A stretch of 16,760 nt of DNA from QNFN01 sp033722135. GTDB lineage: Bacteria; Pseudomonadota; Gammaproteobacteria; QNFN01. Numbering within the stretch: the stretch's first letter is position 1; the number at the start of each line of letters is the position of its first letter. Positions 1-6,865 of the stretch are shown piece by piece. Location: positions 1-16,760 of the forward strand of contig JAWVZO010000038.1 of assembly GCA_033722135.1 (NCBI GenBank), in the 5' to 3' direction. The notes beneath the pieces were generated by a model. It did no database searches, was not told the DNA's origin, and saw only the letters and a list, made by a program, of their open reading frames with translations. Position numbers and translations under genes: made by a program.

Positions 1-1025
1 CCGAGCCGGAGTTCTTCGTCCTCGACGACGTGCGCTGGGGCGTCGACATGAGCGGCTCGTTCGTCAAGGTCGACTCGGAAGAGGCCGAGTGGAACTCGGA
101 GAAGGTCTTCGAGGGCGGCAACATGGGCCACCGCCCGTCGGTCAAGGGCGGCTACTTCCCGGTCCCGCCGGTCGATTCGATGCAGGACCTGCGCTCGGCG
201 ATGTGCCTGGCGATGGAAGAGATGGGCGTGGTCGTCGAGACCCATCACCACGAGGTGGCGACCGCCGGCCAGAACGAGATCGGCACCCGCTTCAACACCC
301 TGGTGCGCAAGGCCGACGAGGTGCAGATCCTCAAGTACTGCGTCCACAACGTCGCCCACGCCTACGGCAAGACCGCGACCTTCATGCCCAAGCCGCTGGT
401 CGGTGACAACGGCAGCGGCATGCACGTCCACCAGTCGTTCTCGAAGGACGGCGAGAACCAGTTCAGCGGCAACGGCTACGGCGGCCTCTCCGAGACCGCG
501 CTGCACTACATCGGCGGCATCATCAAGCACGCCCGCGCGCTGAACGCCTTCACCAACGCCTCGACCAACAGCTACAAGCGACTGGTCCCGGGCTTCGAGG
601 CGCCGGTGCTGCTCGCCTACTCGGCGCGCAACCGCTCGGCGTCGATCCGCATCCCCTACGTCTCCAGCCCGAAGGCGCGGCGCATCGAGGTGCGCTTCCC
701 GGACTGCACCGCGAACCCCTACCTGGCGTTCTCGGCGATGCTGATGGCCGGCCTCGACGGCGTCATGAACAAGATCGATCCGGGCGACGCGATGGACAAG
801 GACCTCTACGACCTGCCGGCCGAGGAGCTCAAGGGCATCCCGACGGTCTGCCACGCCTTCGACCAGGCGCTCGAGGCCCTCGACGCCGATCGCGGCTTCC
901 TGACCGCCGGTGGCGTGTTCACCGACGACATGATCGACGGCTACATCGCGCTCAAGATGGAGGAGGTCACGCAGCTGCGCATGACCACCCACCCGATCGA
1001 GTTCGATCTCTACTACAGCGTCTGA
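1..1025 (+). CDS. glnA: Glutamine synthetase, type I (3' part, start outside window)
   Basis: ATP-dependent ligation of ammonia to glutamate, cytoplasmic, the entry point of nitrogen assimilation. The reading frame is open from base 3 and ends with TGA at 1023-1025, leaving about 340 codons; the E. coli enzyme has 469 residues, so roughly 130 N-terminal residues lie outside. Visible family marks: EPEFFVLDD at the very start of the window, the glutamate/ATP-site segment KPLVGDNGSGMHVHQSF (about 390-440), the segment NRSASIRIP (about 630-655), and the C-terminus EFDLYYSV typical of the enterobacterial-type enzyme. The Tyr codon at 807-809 in DLYDLP corresponds to the adenylylation site (Tyr397 in E. 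coli), so control by GlnE adenylylation is expected. It is followed by an intrinsic terminator and sits upstream of ntrBC, the usual gammaproteobacterial arrangement. Its promoter is not in the window. Confidence 0.97.
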   Translation, partial: EPEFFVLDDVRWGVDMSGSFVKVDSEEAEWNSEKVFEGGNMGHRPSVKGGYFPVPPVDSMQDLRSAMCLAMEEMGVVVETHHHEVATAGQNEIGTRFNTLVRKADEVQILKYCVHNVAHAYGKTATFMPKPLVGDNGSGMHVHQSFSKDGENQFSGNGYGGLSETALHYIGGIIKHARALNAFTNASTNSYKRLVPGFEAPVLLAYSARNRSASIRIPYVSSPKARRIEVRFPDCTANPYLAFSAMLMAGLDGVMNKIDPGDAMDKDLYDLPAEELKGIPTVCHAFDQALEALDADRGFLTAGGVFTDDMIDGYIALKMEEVTQLRMTTHPIEFDLYYSV

Positions 1026-1052
1026 CGCAGACGGCGGCCACTGCCGCTTTCG

Positions 1053-1080
1053 GGGCGCCCCAGCCGGGGCGCCCTTTTTT
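1053..1080 (+). terminator. Intrinsic terminator of glnA
   Basis: A perfect 9-bp stem (GGGCGCCCC at 1053-1061 and GGGGCGCCC at 1066-1074) with the 4-base loop AGCC is followed at once by six T (1075-1080). It begins 28 bp after the glnA stop. It should separate glnA from the downstream genes. Confidence 0.93.
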
Positions 1081-1153
1081 GTGGCTCCTCGCCGGCCCGG
1101 GGTTCATGACGGCTGGAACCGGTCGGCGCGTGGCATCCCGGCGCGTCCAATGC

Positions 1154-1272
1154 GCAAGCCCGGGCCGGCCGCGAGGCTCGGAAAGCCGTCGGGCCAACGA
1201 CGCATCTTTTACCCGCAGGCAGCGAAGGTTTTTCATGCCGATGCCCCGCTGCCTGCCGGGCCCCGGGCTTGC
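1154..1272. repeat. Nested inverted repeats; possible three-way-junction RNA or MITE-like element
   Basis: The spacer between the glnA terminator and the next gene (1081-1284) has no convincing gene but is rich in complementarity. The outer arms GCAAGCCCGGG (1154-1164) and CCCGGGCTTGC (1262-1272) pair perfectly over 11 bp. Inside them, 1167-1178 pairs with 1184-1195 (11 bp with single-base bulges at 1171 and 1188, loop CGGAA). A third helix, GCAGGCAGCG (1215-1224) with CGCTGCCTGC (1247-1256), is a perfect 10 bp; it can extend by CCC/GGG past one bulge and has a 22-base loop. Together they make a three-way junction. No T-run follows, so it is not a standard terminator. It could be a structured leader, a small RNA, or a decayed short transposable element with terminal inverted repeats. 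GC-rich DNA forms chance helices easily. Confidence 0.45.
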
Positions 1273-1278
1273 TATGCT
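1270..1278 (+). promoter_or_regulatory. Possible extended -10 promoter for the DUF4124 gene
   Basis: TGCTATGCT matches an extended -10 element (TGn followed by TATGCT, four of six consensus bases). No good -35 hexamer is visible 16-18 bp upstream. Transcription would start about base 1285, which is the A of the ATG, implying a leaderless or nearly leaderless mRNA; no Shine-Dalgarno sequence precedes that ATG. The element abuts the right arm of the inverted repeat ending at 1272. Confidence 0.35.
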
Positions 1279-1284
1279 GGCGCA

Positions 1285-1893
1285 ATGAGAACACTCGGCC
1301 TGCTGGCCTGCCTGCTCCTCCTCTCCGGCGCCTCGTACGGTGCGGTCTACCGCTGGATCGACGCCGATGGCAGCGTCCAGTACGGCGACAGCCCGCCGCG
1401 CGGGTCCGGTGCGGAGGAGGTCGAGCTCCCCGAGCTGAGCACCTACGCGCCGCCGCCGGCGCCGGAACCCCCGGCGCCGGTCGACGAGGCCGTTGAGGCG
1501 GAGGAGAAGGGCGGGAACGAGCCCAGGCGCTACCGTTACCTCGCGATCACCCAGCCCTTCGATGGCCAGACGATCCGCACCGACGACGGCCGGATCCACG
1601 TGGCCGTCGATCTGCGCCCCGCCTTGCAGGAGTCTGCCGGGCACCGGCTCGTCGCCGTCGTCGACGGGCGTCGCATCCCGGGCGACGGCAGCCGCATCCC
1701 GGTGCGCGTGCCGCGGGGCAGCCACCGCCTGCAGGTGGCGGTGATCGACAGCGAGGGCCGGGTGGTGGCCCGGAGCCCGCGCATTGCCTTCGACGTCCGC
1801 CCCAAAACGCGCCTGCAGATCCCCAGCGAACTGGGCGGCATCGAGGGCCTCGAGTCCCCCTCGGGCGGTTCCGCCCCCTTTCAGGCCGACTGA
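1285..1893 (+). CDS. Exported DUF4124-domain protein
   Basis: A 202-residue protein of unknown function. The ATG at 1285 was chosen because it opens a clear signal peptide: MRTLG, then a Leu/Ala-rich core, with likely cleavage near ASYGA at about residue 20. The mature N-terminus reads VYRWIDADGSVQYGDSPP, the signature of the DUF4124 domain (about residues 20-55). A Pro/Ala/Glu-rich linker (about 55-85) follows, then a beta-rich segment (about 88-185, from ITQPFDGQTI to RIAFDV) that looks like an Ig-like or sandwich domain. Small DUF4124 proteins are often found between glnA and ntrB in gammaproteobacteria, so the position fits, but I know of no established role in nitrogen control. The protein should be periplasmic or envelope-associated. 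Its TGA ends one base before the NtrC box. An upstream in-frame extension to 1081 was rejected because it would bury the signal peptide. Confidence 0.85.
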   Translation: MRTLGLLACLLLLSGASYGAVYRWIDADGSVQYGDSPPRGSGAEEVELPELSTYAPPPAPEPPAPVDEAVEAEEKGGNEPRRYRYLAITQPFDGQTIRTDDGRIHVAVDLRPALQESAGHRLVAVVDGRRIPGDGSRIPVRVPRGSHRLQVAVIDSEGRVVARSPRIAFDVRPKTRLQIPSELGGIEGLESPSGGSAPFQAD

Positions 1894-1910
1894 TGCACTA
1901 AAATAGTGCA
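1894..1910 (+). promoter_or_regulatory. NtrC-binding site (enhancer for ntrBC)
   Basis: TGCACTAAAATAGTGCA is a perfect dyad of 7-bp arms around AAA and is very close to the known NtrC consensus (TGCACC-N5-GGTGCA type, as at E. coli glnA and glnL). It begins directly after the TGA of the DUF4124 gene. Its centre is about 140 bp upstream of the start predicted from the sigma-54 element at 2016-2030, a usual enhancer distance for NtrC. Only one strong site is visible. Confidence 0.88.
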
Positions 1911-1947
1911 TGGATGCCCCCGCCCGCCCGGCGGGAGGCTGATGACC

Positions 1948-2006
1948 CGCGTGGCGTCCGCGCTGTCCACCCCGTAAATCCGGGATATCCCGCGTCGCGC
2001 CACGCG
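1948..2006. repeat. Inverted repeat and 12-bp palindrome between NtrC box and sigma-54 promoter
   Basis: CGCGTGGCG (1948-1956) and CGCCACGCG (1998-2006) form a perfect 9-bp inverted repeat. Between them lies the exact palindrome CGGGATATCCCG (1981-1992). A compact GC palindrome (CCCGCC-C-GGCGGG, 1923-1935) lies just upstream. These could be a regulator-binding site or DNA-shape elements in the enhancer-promoter loop; no known motif such as an IHF site was recognised. The rest of the spacer 1911-2069 shows no gene. Confidence 0.4.
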
Positions 2007-2015
2007 CTGCCCCAA

Positions 2016-2030
2016 TGGCCTGGATCTTGC
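2016..2030 (+). promoter_or_regulatory. Sigma-54 (-24/-12) promoter of ntrBC
   Basis: TGGCCTGGATCTTGC fits the RpoN consensus TGGCACG-N4-TTGC with exact spacing: the GG (2017-2018) and GC (2029-2030) dinucleotides are both present, and only two of the seven -24 bases differ. The predicted start is about base 2042, giving a leader of about 28 nt before the ntrB ATG. Together with the upstream NtrC box this predicts NtrC-P-dependent activation of ntrBC. Confidence 0.8.
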
Positions 2031-2069
2031 TCGAACAAGAGGCAACGGCGTGCGCCGACGAATCCCGCG

Positions 2070-3114
2070 ATGAACCTGCACAAGCGCATCCTCGACAATC
2101 TGAGCAATGCCGTCCTGGTCCTCGACCGGGACCTCTCGGTGAGTTACATCAACCCGGCCGGGGAGATGCTGCTCGGCGTGAGCGCGCGCCAGGCGCGCGG
2201 GCAGCAGGCGTGCGAGCTGCTGCATCTCGAGGCCCGGCTCGACGAGAGCCTCCGCATCGCGCGCGACGGCGGCCACCCGTTCACCGAGCGCGAAGTCGAG
2301 ATGAGCCTCCGCCCCGAGCTGGTGGTCACGGTCGACTTCAGCGTGACCCCGTTCCTCGATGCCACCCGCGACGCGGCGCTGCTCCTCGAACTCCAGCACC
2401 TCGATCGCCACATTCGCATCAGCCGCGAGGAGCACCTCCTCGCCCAGCAGCATGCCACGCGGGCGCTGATCCGTGGGCTGGCCCACGAGGTGAAGAACCC
2501 GCTCGGCGGACTGCGTGGTGCGGCCCAGCTGCTCGAGCGCCGGCTGGATGACGACGAACTGCGCGAGTACACCCAGGTGATCATCGGCGAGGCCGACCGG
2601 CTCCAGGTGCTGGTCGACCGCATGCTGGGGCCGGCCAAGCTGCCGCGCCACGAGATGCTGAACATCCACGAGGTGCTCGAGCGGGTTCGCCAGCTCGTCG
2701 AGGCCGAGTCGTCGATCACCATCGATGCGGACTACGACCCGAGCATCCCGGGCCTGGTGGCGGACCGCGACCAGCTGATCCAGGCGCTGTTGAACATCAT
2801 CCGCAACGCGGTGCAGTCGATCGGCGAGGAGGGCCACGTGGCCGTGCGTTCCCGGTGCCACCGCCAGTTCACCATCGGCCAGCAGCGCCATCGGCTGGTC
2901 ATCGGCATCGACGTCGTGGACGACGGGCCGGGCATCCCGGCCGAGATGATCGAGAACATCTTCTACCCGATGGTCTCGGGTCGCGCGGGCGGCTCGGGCC
3001 TCGGTCTGTCGATCGCGCAGGAGCTGATCCATCGTCACGGGGGGCTGATCGAATGCAAGAGCCGACCGGGTCAGACGGTGTTCCGGATCCTGCTGCCACT
3101 GGAGGGCGAACTCA

Positions 3115-3128
<14 letters not shown>
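2070..3128 (+). CDS. ntrB: Nitrogen regulation sensor histidine kinase/phosphatase NtrB (GlnL)
   Basis: A cytoplasmic two-component kinase that phosphorylates NtrC under nitrogen limitation and, when bound by PII, dephosphorylates it. At 352 residues it matches E. coli NtrB (349). Domains: a PAS-like sensor at about residues 8-110 (ILDNLSNAVLVLDRD, YINPAGEMLLG); HisKA with the phospho-acceptor in GLAHEVKNPLGGLRGAAQ, where His139 has the same number as in E. coli; then the ATPase domain with N-box NIIRNAVQ (Asn246), G1 box DDGPGIP (284-290) and G2 box SGLGLSIAQEL (about 308-318). No transmembrane segment is visible, as expected. ATG 2070 is the only sensible start. It lacks a clear Shine-Dalgarno sequence, and the frame runs open upstream across the promoter without a plausible alternative. 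The 3' end overlaps ntrC. Confidence 0.95.
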
Positions 3129-4512
<1,384 letters not shown>

Positions 4513-4530
4513 ACCACTCCATCCTTCCGG

Positions 4531-4929
4531 TCAGGGCGCGAAGAGCGCCTCGACTTGGCGCACCGCGCGCGGCGCGCCGACGCTGCCCCCGGCCTTGCCG
4601 GTGCTGGTCAGCCGGCACAGGGTCAGGCCGTGCTGGCTGACGTCCTCGGCCTCGACGGTGAACCACGCGCGCCCGGCGACGACGACCAGATCGGCGCCGT
4701 CGCCGTCGTCGCACGAGGGCGGCGATGAGGTGAAGGTGATGCGGTGCATCGCCCAGTCGAGCCCGGACTCGGCCGCGTGGAGCGCCTGCGTCGAGTGCCA
4801 CTCGACGACCGATTCCTCGCTGCCGAAAACCACCAGGCGCACCATCAGGGCGCCGAGCGCCGCCAGCCCGGTGAGCAGGAAAGCCGCGGTGATCAGCGAC
4901 GCGCCGCGCTGGAGCCGCCTACGGGACAT
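4531..4929 (-). CDS. mshP: MshP-like pilus assembly protein (PilX-like N-terminus)
   Basis: A 132-residue membrane-anchored protein, the last gene of the msh cluster in the window. After a short basic start (MSRRRLQRGASLI), a single hydrophobic helix (about 10-35) leads into HSTQALHAAESGLDWAMHRI. The helix-plus-ALxAAESG pattern is typical of PilX/MshP proteins, which act as minor pseudopilin-like parts. Two cysteines (in PPSCDD and LTLCRL) could form a disulphide outside the membrane. Start at 4929 was preferred over the upstream 4977 because it begins the basic and hydrophobic anchor directly; GGAGG lies about 12 bases upstream inside mshO. It overlaps the end of mshO by 11 bp. The gene name rests on synteny and the N-terminal pattern; the C-terminal part I could not assign. 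Confidence 0.8.
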   Translation of the reverse strand: MSRRRLQRGASLITAAFLLTGLAALGALMVRLVVFGSEESVVEWHSTQALHAAESGLDWAMHRITFTSSPPSCDDGDGADLVVVAGRAWFTVEAEDVSQHGLTLCRLTSTGKAGGSVGAPRAVRQVEALFAP

Positions 4930-5806
4930 TGCGCACCCGCACCTCCTCGTAGAGGGCCACGTCGACCCGCCCGTCACTCAACTCCAGCGCGATGCCGAGC
5001 ACGCCGGCCGCGTTGACGCTCCCCGGCGCGTAGGTGAACGCGACGGAGGTGACGCCGTCGACGAGGACCGGGTCGGTACCAGACCAGTCGGCGGCGGCGT
5101 TGTTGTAGATGGTGGTGTCGATGCCGTCGACCTCGTGCCAGCGCAGGGTGGCGCCGCTGACCCCGACCTCGACGGTGCGGTCGGCGATCGCGAGGCGCGC
5201 GCCGAGCGACGCGAGCGGGAAGCGCTTGGCGGCGGCGAAGTCGAGGACCGTGCCGTCGTCGGTCTTGTCCGCGGCGCAGGTCGTCGCCGTGGTGCCGGCA
5301 AGCGCGACCCAGGTGCGGTCGTCGGCCGCCGCGGCGGTGAGGTCGCCGGGCGTGGTGTTGGCGATCACCAGCGCGGGGCTGCCACCGCCGGCGAGCAGGT
5401 TGCCGACCAGCGTCGCGAGGTCGTCGTCGAGCGCGTAGAGCGCGGTGCGGTTCGACAGCGCCCGGAAACGCCGGTTCATGTCGTTGAAGGCCTTGCCCGA
5501 GCCGCAGTCGGGATCCTGGTCGAAGCGATCCGCGTCGTCTGCATAGCGCGTGCCGTGGATCGCGTGCACGAACTCGATGCCCTGGCCGCCGGCCACCGTC
5601 TGGATGCTGTTCGGCAGCGCCTGGCGGACCTCCCGCGCGAGGCGCTCGAGCGCCAGCCGGCCGCGTGCGGTCAGGTCGGCGTAGGACTGGGCGTCGAGGT
5701 AGGCGTCGGTGGCCATGCGCAGGAAAGGGATGGTCGCCAGCGCCAGGATGCCCAGCAGCAGGATGGTCATCACGCTCTCGATCAGGGTGAAGCCGCGGCA
5801 GCGCAT
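4919..5806 (-). CDS. mshO: MshO-like minor pilin (prepilin-type N-terminus)
   Basis: A 295-residue type IV minor pilin. It has a very short leader, MRCRG, then FTLIESVMTILLLGILALA: prepilin peptidase should cut after the Gly, leaving N-methyl-Phe and the conserved Glu5. The long hydrophobic helix runs to about residue 28. The globular part (for example LTARGRLALERLAREVRQALPNS as two blocks around residues 44-67) resembles PilW/GspJ-like minor pilins, and the C-terminus reads LYEEVRVRNVP. ATG 5806 lies 5 bp after the mshD stop; no good Shine-Dalgarno sequence is visible, so translation probably depends on coupling. A long N-terminal extension of this frame to 6226 is Arg-rich shadow of mshD and was dropped. 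Its role is inferred from the family: part of the pilus-initiating tip complex with MshC, MshD and MshP. Confidence 0.87.
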   Translation of the reverse strand: MRCRGFTLIESVMTILLLGILALATIPFLRMATDAYLDAQSYADLTARGRLALERLAREVRQALPNSIQTVAGGQGIEFVHAIHGTRYADDADRFDQDPDCGSGKAFNDMNRRFRALSNRTALYALDDDLATLVGNLLAGGGSPALVIANTTPGDLTAAAADDRTWVALAGTTATTCAADKTDDGTVLDFAAAKRFPLASLGARLAIADRTVEVGVSGATLRWHEVDGIDTTIYNNAAADWSGTDPVLVDGVTSVAFTYAPGSVNAAGVLGIALELSDGRVDVALYEEVRVRNVP

Positions 5807-5811
5807 GGGGC

Positions 5812-6411
5812 TCAGAAGTTGACCCGGTAGGCGTCGAGCACGATCGCCTCGTCGTCGGGCGTGGTGGCGGTCACGACCACCCGGCGGGCGTCTGCGGGGG
5901 GGACGCCGTTCCAGGGGCTCCCCGGCGTGGTGACCTCGACGCGGACGCAGAACCCCGCGAGGCCGGCCAGCGCGCTGCCGGTGAGGTCGTCCGGCGGGCA
6001 GGTGTCGATGCCGTGGTAGTCGTCGACGTCGTCGAAGTCGGTGCGCGTGGCCTCGCCCGCATCGGCCCCGATCGCGGCGGCGCTGTTCGCCGGCGTGCAG
6101 CTGGGCCCGACCTTCTGGCACACCGGGCCGCTGCAGCTGGCTGGCGTGAAGCTCGCGCAGTAGGCCGTGCAGAGTCCGGAACCGCTCTCGACGCAGCCGC
6201 CGCCGGCGGGCGTGTTCTCGTTCCACGGCTTGCCGAGGATCTCCTCGAGGTAGCCGCTGGCCACCGCCCGCGCCCGCTCCCGCTGCAGCGGCTCGGTGCT
6301 CCGCGCGATTGTGTTGACGTAGAGCGTCGCGAGACCGGCCACGGCGACCCCGACCACGACGATGTACATCAGCAGCTCGATCAGCGAGAAGCCGCGTGCC
6401 GCGCGGTTCAT
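5812..6411 (-). CDS. mshD: MshD-like minor pilin with Cys-rich insertion
   Basis: A 199-residue prepilin-like protein. Leader MNRAARG, then FSLIELLMYIVVVGVAVAGLA with the conserved Glu5 after the Gly-Phe cleavage site. PilV/MshD-type features follow: RARAVASGYLEEILGKPWNE (about 45-64) and DDVDDYHGID (about 128-137). Between them lies a segment (about 67-110) with six cysteines (GGGC, GLC, AYC, ASC, PVC, PSC), plus two more further on (DTCPP, GFC), eight in all, an even number compatible with four disulphides. The ATG overlaps the mshC stop as ATGA, so it is translationally coupled. It acts, by family inference, as a minor pilin exposed outside the inner membrane. The end reads LDAYRVNF then TGA. 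Confidence 0.86.
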   Translation of the reverse strand: MNRAARGFSLIELLMYIVVVGVAVAGLATLYVNTIARSTEPLQRERARAVASGYLEEILGKPWNENTPAGGGCVESGSGLCTAYCASFTPASCSGPVCQKVGPSCTPANSAAAIGADAGEATRTDFDDVDDYHGIDTCPPDDLTGSALAGLAGFCVRVEVTTPGSPWNGVPPADARRVVVTATTPDDEAIVLDAYRVNF

Positions 6412-6863
6412 CGCACGTACCCCGTGACCCGCTCGACGGTCACCGACTCGCTGCCGCCAGGAACGGCGACGGTGAGCACCGCGTTGGCCGCGGTGCAGCC
6501 GAGGCCGCCGCTGCAGGTCGGCACGCCGCGTTGGTCGAAGCGCACCGTCCCGGTCGGAGCCAGGGTCACGTCCGACCAGCCCTCGGTGAACGGCGCCGTG
6601 CCGGTCAGCGGGTTGCGCACGTCGTTGCCCGCGCCGTCGCGCACGCGGAACCCCGTGCCGTCGACCTCGACCCGGTAGCCGGCGGCGTCGGTGTGGGTCA
6701 ACGACAGGTGCTGGGCATGGCGCAGGGCAGAGACCAGTTCGCCGGCGGCCTCGTGGGCGCTGGTGGTGCCGATCTCTAGCCGCGCGATGGCGACGACCGA
6801 CAGCACCGCGATCAGCACGATGACGGTCACCAGCTCGACCAGCGTGAAGCCCTGGGCGCGCAC
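6408..6863 (-). CDS. mshC: MshC-like minor pilin (GspH/FimT-like)
   Basis: A 151-residue prepilin-like protein: a five-residue leader ending in AQG, then FTLVELVTVIVLIAVLSVVA with Glu5, so prepilin peptidase processing is expected. The C-terminal domain contains VSALRHAQHLSLTHTDA and, near the end, VRFDQRGVPTCSGGLGC, in the style of GspH/FimT minor pilins; the two Cys may pair. I chose GTG at 6863 because AAGGAG sits five bases upstream; the in-frame GTG at 6869 overlaps that ribosome-binding site. The start is 2 bp after the mshQ stop and the gene ends in an ATGA overlap with mshD, so mshQ-C-D are tightly coupled. The long frame extending upstream to 8336 is a shadow of mshQ. Confidence 0.85.
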   Translation of the reverse strand: MRAQGFTLVELVTVIVLIAVLSVVAIARLEIGTTSAHEAAGELVSALRHAQHLSLTHTDAAGYRVEVDGTGFRVRDGAGNDVRNPLTGTAPFTEGWSDVTLAPTGTVRFDQRGVPTCSGGLGCTAANAVLTVAVPGGSESVTVERVTGYVR

Positions 6864-6865
6864 CG

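Noticed and set aside
4535..4549. Hairpin GGCGC-GAAGA-GCGCC near the ntrC/mshP junction as a terminator
   Set aside because: Only a 5-bp stem, no T-run on either strand, and it lies within the mshP coding end.
4595..5830. 411-residue + strand frame opposite mshP/mshO
   Set aside because: Low-complexity antisense of clear pilin-like genes.
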